Positions 1 through 13,246 of a stretch of 64,000 nt of DNA are shown piece after piece (position 1 is the stretch's first letter; every line of letters starts with the position of its first letter). The stretch comes from Smittia aterrima (taxonomy: Eukaryota > Arthropoda > Insecta > Diptera > Chironomidae): positions 4,650,001-4,714,000 of the forward strand of contig CP093831.1 in assembly GCA_033063855.1 (NCBI GenBank), given 5' to 3'. A model generated the notes under the pieces. The model had not been told where the DNA came from. It searched no databases and saw nothing but the letters and a program-made list of their open reading frames with translations. Made by a program: the position numbers and the translations under genes.

Positions 1-3000
1 CATTTTTTTACTAACTAAACTTTGCCGTTTTTGCGAGATCCCCATTTAAAAATAAATGAATAAGCAATCGTCTCTCGGTTTTGCTGCGTGACTTTTTCTC
101 TCGTTACCTTACACGATCATGGATTGTTCTGGCGACGAAGAGTTGACGATAAGCAGATGAAAGTCTTCAACATGTCCGTGTCTCTCTTGCCTTTGTCCGA
201 AGCAATCCTCGCACCGTCTTCTAATAATCTATCTCCCTCTCTATCGTCGTACGATCAAAACGGCTTTGCATTTTCATTCCCTCTCAAATGAGATTGGGTA
301 TCAAGAGGTCAGCTACTGTTTTGTTTTTTGTTTCATTCAATTGTGCAATTCTTTGCGTTTTGATCGCGTTGATATTGCGAGCTATCGTCTGAGAAACTTT
401 TTTTTCTGTTGTGTTAGAAGCAAAGTTCAACCAACCAGACAATTGAAATGTTCCGCTTGCAGAAAATTCTATTTTTTCGATATCGAGTCGATGAAACTTC
501 TATTGAATCGAAAATAAATAATAATTCTTTGTACGATGGATAATTTATGCTCTTGTTCCTGCCTCGTAAGCTTCTAGTAACGACCAATAATCTACCTGTG
601 CCTCATGCGTGTAGTTGCGGCTTTTTGCTGCGCGGCTCTTTTTTGCTCAAGCAAAACAACGTTAAATTAAATGGAAAGGAGATTAGTTCGAGATGATAAT
701 AAGCAAATAATAAAAGTAAGTTTTTTGTTCGTTTCTCCTTCTTTCTCCTCACCAAACAAAAGATATCGGAAGGCGAATGTTGTTTGTTCAGTGCTATCGC
801 CTGCGAAAGAAATCTCTTTGGCGCTCGCCTTTGCCACATAAATTTTATGTGTGAATATCAGTTTCTTCCTCTCTCCGTCGTGTTCTCAGGTGCACTCGGA
901 TATTTCTTTGCTACTGCCTGCGATTGCTCATCGAACACACTTATCTCTCGACTTAGCGCTGCACTCGCCAGCGATTGAAAACAAAATGAATTATGAATCA
1001 TTCAGCCAACAATATAATTATAAAACAATTTCTTTTTCTCTCTCTCTCGACTCGTGAAACGCGTGGAAACTTAAAAGGATTTCTTGAGATTACCAGAAAA
1101 ACCAGCAGCAGCTAGAAAATTGGTTTGAGATGCCTTCGTGGCTAAGGGGAACATTCTTCGAAATAGTTTATCAATAAATCAGAGTTCTGCGGAATTGAAA
1201 GCACTGGAAGCAGTTCAGGTGGAAAAATATTGGAATGTGGCGCCCAGCGAAGGCGATCAACGAGAAATTAATTGGTTTTCGTCTTCCTCCTCTTTTCTCG
1301 GCTGCTACAAATGTAAATTCATAAATGCGATCGATAAAGATCAAAAAAGCGATTGAAATCAATTGTGAATTCTCAATTAAATTAAATAAATCTCCGGCAA
1401 TGGCTGCATTTTATCATTTATCAATTCCATCGCAGAGCGAAGCGAAATGCAATTTATGTGCTTTGCTTAATTGAATTATGCTTACGTTTAGCCTCATGCC
1501 ATTTGAATACGAAAACATCTTGCATAGATTTGCATTGCAATTGGTTGTACATGTAAGAGTACAAATGTGCTTGAAACCAGATTAGGCTAATCTTCAAGGC
1601 ATCGCGAGTGGGACAATCGGTCTAGTAAATATTTAGAAAACAGCGCTTGACTCATTTGAAAATTAAATTGTTGCAATCTTTAAATCAAAATATTATTAAT
1701 GGCCTCAGGAATTTAAGCTCTCCGGTCATTGCGCATTGTTTCAAAGTGAAATTACACTTTTCATGTGGCAATAGTGATTCGAGAAATGAGAAATCGAACG
1801 AGGAAAAGTTTATGGCATTGATTGAAATATCCATTAGTTTAAATATTACGCGTCATTTCATTGCCTTGTTAATTGATTCTTGTTGTGATTACAATTGCGA
1901 GTTGTTATGAGCAAATGATGGTAATCAGGTAATTGAGCGGTAAATCAAAAAGTTCATGGAGAGGCGAACGTAGTTTCTTGCTAATTAAAATCAATTTTTC
2001 AACAGTCGCAAATCATATCAGATTTCAGTCATAAATCAAATTTTTGGCGTCTGTTGGAAAGAAACCATTGCATTAACTTAATGACATTAAACGCTGCCGA
2101 CACCAACTAATGAGACAACAAACAAACTGTCGCCTGACTCGCACGAATTGGGTTGAAACAGATTTCGTTTAAGATTTTTTGCTATTGCGGGGAATCTAAT
2201 TGCATAATAAAAATGAAATCCGCGTGACCGTAAAACGATTTGTGACTTCAAAACGAGGAAACGAATGCTCGTCTTAAATTTCCAAAGTTAGTCATCAAAA
2301 CTTTTACTTTTTATATTCCGAACACAAGGAGAACGACAATTCAAGGACAAACAATCCTTCACGATCTTTTGCTCTGCTTCATCGAAATCTTACACTAAAT
2401 TATCCAATTTACGTATTCAAATTAGGCTTTCAACCTCAATGAATTGCGTCGCTCTCCTATTGCACTAAATATCTTCAAGTGCCCATTAAAATTATATTAC
2501 CAGAGGCACTAAACTAGCATCAATTGATTGCTATTTGCATAATGTTGACATTTATTTCTAATCGCTTTTCGATGAAATGTTTTTACGATTTTTAGATGAA
2601 CCACCTCAACAACCACTCGCAGACAAATGAAGTTGTTCATAAGTAGTTCAAAGTTGTTTCAAGAATCTTCGGAATTGATCAGAGCTAGCGAGCAAGTGAA
2701 ATCGAGTTCGCATTAAGAAATAAATTCCCTGTCAAAACTAATGATCTATTTTAATGCTCGTTTCTCTCTTCGCCATTGTTCATTTATCGCAAACTTTCAA
2801 TCAATTTGTGCGCGCGCATAAAAAGTAAAGTAATTGAAAAAATGAGCAACGAGACTCGATTGCAATCTACGAACCTGTCGGGGAGGGGAGCGGAGCATCT
2901 ATGGGAAGAAATTCCCTCAACAATGTTGTTGCAGATTACGAATGCAGGACAATTTGAAATATCGTTGGTTATTAACGAACGTCAAATTAACGTCATAACT

Positions 3001-6000
3001 TAGATTCTTCGTGGGTTTTCTAGTCAACCTCGAGGTCACCAAAAGATCTTATTATCTCCGCTTCCCTTCGAAGCTCGAGACTTGAGGTCATGTCGCAGGG
3101 AGTGAATATAAAAGATTTACAATGTAGACGTTCAAAGCCATGGCGAGAAAAAGTGTTCAATATCTCAATCGACAGCTAAAGCAAAAAGTTGTTTTCTCTC
3201 CAACAAATCTTTTTGTCTCTGTTCACCGTTAAGTATACTGAAGTCGTCTTGTAACGATCATCGTTGGCGGCGCGACGACAAAAACTTTTTCTCGATATTT
3301 TTAATCACCCTCGTCGTACTTTAAAATGCAACAAGAATCTTTCATTTGAAAATCAAACAGTGAAGCAAGCATTTAACACTTCAGTCGACGTATTTTCATT
3401 TCTGTTGAATTCAAAGCGACACAAATAAATTTCGTCAAATCAATTTGCGTCTCCCGACGTTATTTGCTTGTTTGTTTATCGTTGGAATGACATTAAAGCA
3501 TCGATGAGATTTAAGAAGCTGAAAGACAAGCGCATGATAATAATTACGGGTCTTTAGTAGAAAAGAAATTAACAAAACGAGCTCGAAGTCAATAATTTAA
3601 TGTTTTTACTATGTTTCTTCTTCTTTTTCTTTTTTTCTTGAGAATGTTGATTAACGTTAATTTATTTAAACGAGGTTTGCTCGGCTTTTTTTACATTCTT
3701 TGTTTATTATCTCAACTTTCCGGTCATTTACTTAAGATGTGTGAACAAAGATCTGCAACACGATGCGAGATAAGATTTTGGCGGATAAGATTGCGGAGCT
3801 TATGAGCATTGGCTCACATAGATCAACCGAGTTACCGCTGAAGCTTAACGAAGCGTCATGAATATTCAATAAAAGAAATTAAAGCGGCGTTTCGTTGCGA
3901 TTCTCTTTGCAAAGCCGCACGAATCGCTTTTTAAATACCTACGGTTTGTTTGACAGATCAGAAACTCATAAAGATTCTGTTAATTGTTCGACAGATTTCA
4001 TGGTGACTCGATTTTTTTGCGACAAGAGACTTCAACGCCGCCCAAATGAACTGAATTTATTGAGAATGAACTGATTTTTAATCGTCAAATTTTGGTTTGT
4101 TGTGTCAGTTTGCTTTCTGCGTTGATATTCGATAATTTATTGCGTGTTTATAAAAACCTTTGGTGAAAGAGTGGAGGAGAAAAAAAGTCTTAATTAAAAA
4201 GTCGTCTCGTTGGTGGTCAATGGCCAACGCTTTGTAGCTGATCCCTCTTCAAGAGTATCCGTAGTAGCAGTTTCGTAAGAGGTCTCATTTCATTTCGAAA
4301 ATTCAGGTCTCGAGGCTCCAATGAAACTAGTTTAAGCAAATAACTGCAAAGCCTGTGAGCTCCCGACAGGTTGATTGTGAAAAATCAAACGAAATCTCTC
4401 TCAATTTCCGACTTCATTTGTATATCTTTCTTTGTGATAACGATCGATACCGAAGAGAGCTAAAGACAACAAAATCTATCTCGAAGCGTTTCAAAGAGCT
4501 CCGTCTCGCAGCGGGATTCGAGTGCTTATCACAACAGTCGCATCTCGTCTGTTTGAAATTAACTAGCTGAGGCATTAATTTTGAGTTTATCACTATCGCG
4601 ATCAACAATATCGTCTTCATTCGTTTGATAATTTATTCCAAAGTCTCTCGAGTAATTAACAGCAAAGTCATAGCCGATGGCTCCTTCATCTGATTTCGAA
4701 TCCAATGTTGCTGGCGACTGTTATCTTGAATATCTAATCAAACAGTTGACTCGCTTCAATCCATGTTTTATTGTCAACTTGAATTATCTGCTTCTCTATT
4801 CCTCTTATGCGTCGCCTTGCCATGTCTTGTTTGCGTAACTATCGAGCCATTGCACTCGCGACAAGATGCAAAAGAATTCACTTCTTCATGTTGACTCTCG
4901 ACTGCACACACAATGGACCTCGTCAACTAAGTATTTGCTTACTCATCAATCCCGAGGAGACATGGTCGTCGTCGTCGTCGATGGCGTGAGATGAGAACAA
5001 ACAATTTAGTCATGGAGAAAAAAAACGTTGGAATTCTGCTTCTAATTTCACTCGAAGTGATCGAGATTCCTCTTTTGTGCTTTATGATAAAATCACCGAT
5101 CGCTACAAACCTTAATCGACAAGACAAAATAAAATGCACACGCAAGCTCTCATTTAAATTTATTCCCATCGTCGTTATGTTGAACCATCAATTTAACGAT
5201 CACAAAATAAAAAGTGAAGAAAAGTAATCAAAAAAAAAAAAGAAATTGAAAATCAACGAGTGGAGAAAAATCGTCATCGATAAATTCGGGGAGAAAAATG
5301 AACGTTGGGAATTCAAAGTATTAACATAAAGAAATCATTAAAAGGCATAAACAAACAACAAAACAAGACACAAACTCGCATATGAAGGCTAAGAAGACTG
5401 AAAAACAATTAAAATTTTTCCATCGAAATGCGCTGATGTGAAGTCGTCGGTGATTTATTCTGTGCCATTCTACTGGGAATCCCAAAAGCGAAGAGTTTCG
5501 TCTCAAATCAAACGTTGGCTGACGAAGAGTCGAAACTGTAACAAATATCTTCCTGTGAAATGACATTAGTTCGTTCGTATCTACACGATCATGTTCCGTG
5601 GTGTTTTAGTTTAAATGTTACTCTGTTGACTCATTGATTTAATTATCGATTGAGCGCGGGAAGGAATCTCAAGATAACAGAGAAAGAGAACAGAAAAAAA
5701 GTCGTGAAGTTTTGATGAAGTCAAGAACCGAGTCGTCGATGATAAAAGAGAATTTCATTTCGATCGATGAACAACAAGATTCGAGATTCGATAATGGAAG
5801 CTGATTAAAATATGTGACAATCAAAGAGACGAAATAATTTTCGGGAATTTGAGAATGCCATGCTTGGCCGCGGAAATTTAACGTTCGCCTCCTATCTGAC
5901 TCTTGATGATCTAAACGGGTGGAAAGAGAGAAGTCGCGGAGGCGCATAAATTAGCGACAGCAAGGATGGCACTTGCACAATTTCCCATCGATTGCTCGAT

Positions 6001-9000
6001 GCCAATCTATTGTAATTATGGGAAAATACGAAGCTGAGGAATGTCAAGCAGCGTTTTTATGCGCTCTTATCATCGAAAAAAAGCGCTTCTCGTTGCAATT
6101 GTTTTATTAAAGGAATTTCATGTCGATTTTTTTTTCTTCGTTTCACAGCGCGAGAGAGAGGAGAAAAGATTAAATAATGCAGGCTCTTAGTATTCTGCAG
6201 GGAATTATTGGTAAACGATCGCGTTTTTCTGTTCTCCCATCGCCGCAGTTGAATCGATAAGTTCACGTACGCAACTTTTACTTGATCTTGTTAGTTTGAA
6301 CTCTCTAAATTCATTGAAGTGATGAATCAACTCGAGTGGTGTTCGAATTATTAATTAGAACATAACATCGATGCTTTCGTAGTAACAAGTGATAAGAATC
6401 AAACTAAAGCTTACTCACCAAGCTCAAGTCGAAGAAAGAAAATTCTCACGGTCGTTTTCTGGTCGCTTCGATTGCGAAACAGCGAAACAAGAACAATCGT
6501 CAATCAGTAAACTGCGAATGCCATTTCTTGTGAGCTGAATTTTTGATAAGGCACCGAGTGAAATTGATTGCGAACGAGAGAAAAAGATTCACAAAATTTC
6601 CACATTTTTTTCATCATTAAATTTTGTTGTTTCGCTGACTTGTTGTCATCGCGCTGTGGTTAACCGAAGATTGAAACTTTCTAGTGTAATTAATTTTTAT
6701 TTGTTGGTTGTCTCTCTGCTCGTCGTCAGTCTACCCAGTGAGTCATTTAGCTTTCACCTTGACTCGCTGAGAAGCGATTGAGCGATGAGCTCTTCTATTC
6801 TCTCTGGGTCATCCATTGCAAATTGCGGTTGTTCACAAATAATAATGGCAATATATCACATCTCAATGCAATTGTTCTCGATACAAGAGGAAAGAAAGAG
6901 AAGAGAAAAAAAACTTGTCGCAAAACATTCCATGGGACAAACTAAAGTCGAACGGTTGTGAAAATCACAACAAACTGTCATTCGGTAATTGTTAACAAAA
7001 CGACAATTAATTTCATACTGGGAGAAGGATTTCTCGAGCTCATGAAATGATTAATGAACGTTCAACTGTAATCCTTTTGAAATCAACAGCGAAATTGAAT
7101 TCACACGATGTCCAACGAAGAGATTTCATATCAAAAGCGACACTTCACGATCTGATGGCATTGAGACGATTGCATTGGAGAATTGCATTTTATTCATTTT
7201 TAAATCCCGCATCGACTTCTTTCCAATTGCGATTTGAAAAATGCCATTCACAAACAACATAATAATCGATATCGGGAAGGAGATTATAGATCGCTTGCCA
7301 GTCATCATCTTCTGCTGATATGGCGGCTAATGCCGTTTTCGTGAAGCTCGTTTCGATATGTGAACGTCGCAGAGGGAATTTTTTCAATGTCGTGTAATTA
7401 TTTGCAAGAGAACACACGTTTTATCATCTCCCTCCATTCGTTCTTCTTCTTGAGCTCCTGTAGCGGCCAACACGTAACATTGCAGCGATCAACATCGCAA
7501 AGTACCTGCCAAACGCACATTTCGATCTCAATATAGTCACAGAATTCCATAACAGTCCGGGTCAGACGACAAACTGTTGTTAGGAACGAGTTTTTCCTCA
7601 AGCGCTTACTGTGCTGGACACACACGGCACTCACTATGGTTTGACAGAAGGAACAACAAACAAAAACAGTCATCGAGACACAAAAATTCTTTCATCGACT
7701 GAGACATCTCGTCAAGTGCTTTCTGGTTTTTGAAGATATCTCGATCCATATACATCACGACGAGATGCTTCGAGATGAAAAAAAATGCGAGAGAAATGTA
7801 ACAAAAAAAAAATAAACTTCTTCAGACTCGTAATTGCAAAATCTTCCTGAGAAAAAGAGAATTGAAACTGACGACAATGCGACTACAGAAATGTCGAAAA
7901 CATTCGTTATGACGACTAGACTGATGGGCTGCAGCTTTGACTCGAATTAAACTCCTTTAAGTCAGGATCAAGAAGGAAATTTTAATGAGAAATTTCAACT
8001 TCTTCGTCTTCACATTTTTCATTTTTACTTCTCAGCAGAGACGTCTGAAGAGATAAAAATAAAAATCGATAAATATTTTTATCAATTCCATTTTTCCATT
8101 TTGGGAAGGCGGAGAGGGTCTTGAAGGTATGTTGTAAAATGTAATACCATCGTCTCGCAATCTTTTCCCCACTCTTTCGCTATTTTTGGAGTTGATATGG
8201 AGAGGACAGGTTGTTTGTGTCACTGGCTGCGTCAGTTGGAAAAATAATTAAAAAAGTTTCCATTTAAAAACCGCGTGCACCGCAGAAACGCAAAGAGACA
8301 GAAGTCTACGGAGACTTAATACATATTTAAGCCACATTTTGACATCGCCGTCGATGTTTTTCAAATATGGAAAAGTTTAATAATCAAAACAGTGGCAGGG
8401 AGACTGTGAGAGAGACAGAGAGCGATGGATCTTGTGTCCATTTTGGTGAAGGCGAGTCGAAGGCCGTTACATATCGATGACTGATAGCAATCTTCGAGAG
8501 TGAAAAAGACTTTCAACAGGCGATCATTTTAATTTTAAATCCAAATTGACAGAACTGAAAAGCTCAGAAGTCGGACAGTGAAGTCAAAGCTATCCGAACA
8601 CTTCAAACATGTCAGTTTCGCGGAACTTAAAAGCTTTCTCCGCAAAGATAAAATAAATTTGCATTTTCCTTAATCAGCTTAGTTCTCCTTAATTCATTTA
8701 CAGACTTTTTCCCATTTTACTGTCGCCAGCGATTACACTAAAGGTCGAGACATGAAAATAACATTTAGAAAATATTCTCGTTGATCACTAAACAAAATGA
8801 CTTTCGATTAGAAGTTTTTCTTGAAGTGACAGTAAAAGTTTATTGAATTTCTCCGTCTACTTTGAATGATTTCCTTAATTATCTAATTGAATTATGAATG
8901 TTTAGCAATTTACATGCAATTACGCTATTAAATCGAAAACTTTTCCGATTTGTATGACGCGCGAATTATGATTATTCCCCTTCAGCTCCTTTTAAAGAGG

Positions 9001-10770
9001 AGTTAACGATTAATCAACGTGCAGTAAAATCGTTCATTAAATTACTCTCACATCGTTTAACAATACCCGATTCATTTTATTACAATTGACTAAGTACGGC
9101 AAGCCGAGACAGGGAACATGGAAAAGGGTGACTAATTGCCCTGCTGTCGACATTTGACTGACAACGCGAATAATACGCTTGCAGTTCGTCGCAGGTGAAT
9201 TTATTCCTTTAAAGGTCTTCGACACGCAGAATTGTTGACGCTTTATCGAATGCAAATCGTTTAAAACTATTTTCCGGATGTTTCCGCAAAGCCACAAAGT
9301 CGACAACACAATAAACTCTGAAACCAATCAACAAAAGATCAAAATTACGCTTTAAATGTTGTCAGCGTTTGTGCAAACGTCAAATAAATCAGAAAGCTTC
9401 ACCCAGAAAGAGCGTAATCCTCAAAGCTAATGACGCTTAATTGCTTCATGTGGCTTCTGAGTTCAAGTTTGCACTTGTATCTAAACTAAAGCTTCATGAT
9501 TTATTTGTGAATTTATCAAGCAAATTTCGTTTGGGAATGATTTTCATGTTTTGTAAAATCTAAAATGAATCGCCGACCTGAGCTTTAATTGCAATTACAT
9601 TTTTACAAGCTCATAAGACATAAGAAAATCGTTGAAACTGGAGGTTAAAAGCGTTGCCGCGTTTACTTTTTTTTCATGGCTCGCTTAGTTGAATTTCGTT
9701 GTCGCTTGGATTTGTTGCAGTAAAGTTCAGTAAGTTGCTCGCGGCTTAGTCGCAACGATTGTTGCTTCATACATTATCGCAAGTTTTATTGAAGCAAGTG
9801 CTGAAGGTCAAGATTTAATTAAATTAATAATCGCTAATCAAACATGTCGTCAACATTGCAGAGAATATGTAAAGCTCGGATTAAAACTGGAATAAAAAAC
9901 ACTTTGTCGGCAGAATTTGTTTGTCGATTCTGTTTGCGAATTCCATCGGAAAGCAGCACTCAATAAAACAAAGTTTAATCACATTCAAATTATAAAGTCG
10001 TGATCCTAATTGAATATTTACTTAGATTTAAATTTAAGGTAAACTGACAATAATGTTCCAGAGTTTGCAGGTGAAGTTTAAAGCGAAGCTTTCAGAAAAT
10101 GTTGATGACATTATTGACGAATGAATTTAAATATTTTTATCGATTTTGCAAGCACATTAGCGCATGCCAACACTTATTAAAGGTCAATATATTTCATCGT
10201 TTAATTGCAATCCGATAAGTTTATGATTTTTTGTAGTTTTCATCTGTCAACAGTAGACTAAGCTCTTGTCACTTCTTGACGCCACTTCGATCAAGTTTCT
10301 TCTGCCACTGCTGCTCTCGTGACATATTAAACTATTTAATCAATTATGGTCTGAATTGTGCAACGAAGCTTGACGTAATCAATTTGCAGACTGCCCAAGT
10401 GACACTGCACCACTTCCGATATCGATTCCTGTTTCTCTCTGTCTTGTTTGTTACCTCATGAGCTGAGCAAAAAATGTAAAACTTCGACACAGCCGTGAAA
10501 AATTTTCATTAGAAATTGCATGGATTCGAAATAGCTTAGCGCAATGTCTCGCTTATGCTGAAGTCTTATAAACGGTTTATTTTCATCGTAAGAGATGTTT
10601 GCATACGATGCTGCAGCCAATACCCGTGATTAAACAGGTTTCATGGCACTAATAGGAAGTAAAATGCTTGAAGAAAATGTAGTGCGAGGAAAATTATTGC
10701 GTAATTTAATCATTGAATTGAAACCCAATAGCACAATTCACTTTCAGTTGCCAGCTGCTTGTGCTCTAAG
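1..10770. other. Gene-free intergenic region left of the astacin gene
   Basis: I find no convincing exon, tRNA or transposon here. Open frames are short (under 105 codons), show no family motif, and do not join through plausible splice sites. The DNA is AT-rich with many A/T runs and one GTC triplet run near 4965-4981. Given its position beside a developmental bHLH gene it could be regulatory DNA, or it could include an intron or UTR of a gene lying to the left. Sequence alone does not decide between these. Confidence 0.5.
4965..4981. repeat. Short GTC trinucleotide microsatellite
   Basis: About six tandem GTC units lie in non-coding DNA. This is an ordinary short simple repeat; no coding role is apparent. 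Confidence 0.7.
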
Positions 10771-11881
10771 ATGGTTCAGCTTAAAGTTTTCGCGATTTTT
10801 ATTTTGTTCGTTTCACAGAAAACAAGTTCGGAGCTTTTAGAAGATGAAAGCAAGAAAGTTTTGTTGAAAGTTAAACAAAGCAGCAAAGTTTTACTGAAGA
10901 AGCCGTTTGAATGTGACTTGGTGCTGCAAGCTCAACAAGAGGCGATGATGTATCCAAGTGAAAATAGTCCGAAAGTTTACGTTTCTTTAGATTCTTACAC
11001 TTGGCCGAAGACCAAAGAAGGACACGTCATCGTTCCTTACTACATTGCTCGTGGCTCACATTATTGTAAGTAAAGTTGAATGAAGACTTCTTCTGATTCT
11101 CAATTTTGTTTCATTCAAAGCTTCGGAAGACTTAAGTCTTATGCGATTCTCGATGGATGCCATTGAAAGAGAAACTTGCATTCGCTTCCGGCCACGAAAG
11201 CATGAATACGACTTCATAAATATTTTCTCTGGAAAGTACTGCAAATCAAATCTTGGAAGGACGGGAGGTGGACAGGAGATGTCTTTGAATAAGAAAAAGT
11301 GCATGGAAAAGGGAATCATCATGCATGAACTTCTTCACGCGCTTGGATACATTCACATGCACAATCGACCTGATCGCGACAAGTACGTCAGCATTCTCTG
11401 GAAAAACATTGATCCAAAGTTCTTTAGAGAGTTCGCTAAAGTGAATCCAGCAATTTTCACGAACCTCGGAACTCCTTACGATTACCAATCGATCATGCAC
11501 TACGGTCACTCAGGTTTCTCCAAAAACGGAGGCTTCACAATTGTTCCAAAGAACGACGCATATCTTCACACGATTGGACAACGCGGTGGCTTAAGTGAAG
11601 GCGACATCAGAAGAATCAACAACAAATATAACTGCAAAGTTCAAAAATCCTACGGTCACGTGTTCAATAACTTGGAATATCACAAAAGTTCTCCATTCCG
11701 TGAGCTAAGCGTTAGTACAATTTCACCCTTCCGAGAACTCACCATCAGTCCAACTTCGCCTTTCCGAGGTGGTCAAAGCATTAGTCCCAAGTTTGAGCAT
11801 AAAATAAATCACGAACTCAAATTGAACGGAAAACTGAAATTCGATCAGATTCCAGATATCGATGATCTCTTTAATATTTAG
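10771..11881 (+). CDS. Secreted astacin-family zinc metalloprotease
   Basis: Two exons, 10771-11065 and 11121-11881, joined by a 55-bp GT-AG intron that splits a Ser codon; 351 aa. Residues 1-20 look like a signal peptide, so the enzyme should be secreted. The zinc site HELLHALGYIH is at about 167-177, followed by the astacin-type R-x-DRD, and the Met-turn reads SIMHYG. Four cysteines sit where astacins keep their two disulfides: TCIRF, YCKSNLGR, the Cys before the zinc helix, and YNC at the domain end. In the pro-segment, FECDL (46-50) matches the FxGD aspartate-switch motif, but Gly is replaced by Cys. After the protease domain there is no EGF or CUB domain. Instead there is a Ser/Pro-rich tail with three SPFR repeats. 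The ATG at 10771 was chosen because it starts the signal peptide. A TCAGTT initiator-like site lies just upstream at 10744. The substrate is unknown. Confidence 0.92.
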
Positions 11882-13246
11882 CTGAAACTTTCAAGTTTTT
11901 CTCTCTGTGATACAATTTCTTAAGCTTAATGTTTATGCTCTTACTTCTAATGTTTACACTTCCTGAAACAGAAACGAGTTTCCGCCTTAGCAAAAATATT
12001 GGATTTTCTGATTTTATCTAAATCAACGACTGGCGACGTAATTCAACTTGCTCCACGACAACTTATTGAATTTGATTGGTAATCCTATTCACTTCTACTG
12101 GAAAACGGCTTAGTACAGATTTAATAAGAGTGAGGATAGAGTGAACCTGTTAAAAGCTGCTGCCAACGCTTCGAACCTTACACAGGATTAAAATTCTTCG
12201 ATCACTGAAAAACAAACCAATCAATCGCATGACTTCTCCGCAAAACGAGGTGTCAATTGCTACATGCTCAAGCTCTCCAAGCATTCAAATTCAACTGTCA
12301 ATCAAGCTGAAACTTTACGTTGAAAAATTGAGCTGAGATTTCAAAGATTTCATTCGGCGAAAAAGATCTTTTTTGTTTATAAATGTAAACAACTTTTGGC
12401 TTCATCTCGAGCTTTTTATTAAATAATTTCCATCTAATTATAAAGTATTGCGAATGACAATCTGTTGTGACGTATTCTAATTAATTCTAAACAAAGAAAT
12501 AAATTCTAATTGTCGCTTAGTTTCTACGCAAACGTTTTCTTTGCACACAAAAAGAGAATTTTTATTGTCGACACGAAAAGTGATTTAAGGATCATCAACT
12601 CGTCAAGCCGTAAATTTGCAATAAAATGAAGAGTAAGAAGAAAACATTTTTAAAATAATAAATAACATAAAACGATCGTAAATTTTTCACAAGATCCAAT
12701 AAAAATAAAAAGATTATTTTCGTGAAATCATTCGCATTTTTTAAAGAGAAGAAATAATTAAAGTTTCTCATATCAATTTGTCTCCTTCGATAAAATATGA
12801 AGACAAGAGTCACAACAGTAAAAACATCAAAGTTTCGTTCATGGACTACGTGACTTTTTGAAGAAAGAATTAACAACAATTAATTAACGGAATGTTTCAA
12901 AGGAAATTTTGATAATTTCAGTTTAATCGTTCTAAGTAATTTTGTGATGGCAACTTTGAGAGCACAGAATATGACACAAATGTAGTTACAATAGTTTTTA
13001 GAAAACCTTTTGATCATATTTAAATGGATCACATTAATTAATTAACAAGACATTCATAGGATGATGACACAATTAGACTAAACACTTTCAAGTTCAATAG
13101 CGAAAGCTTCGATTCAAGAAATTAAATTTCCATCTGATTTCCTAACTAATATGACACAATCAGAATAAATATCAATTGTCTTTTTACATCTTACACGCTA
13201 CGACGTTACATTTCTCATTAAGCTATTCATAACTGATTTCACTTCG
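11882..13246. other. Convergent 3' flanks of astacin and bHLH genes
   Basis: About 1.36 kb lie between two convergent stop codons. Several AATAAA-like signals occur on both strands, for example near 12499-12504. No ORF with family features is present. It probably holds both 3' UTRs. Confidence 0.5.
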
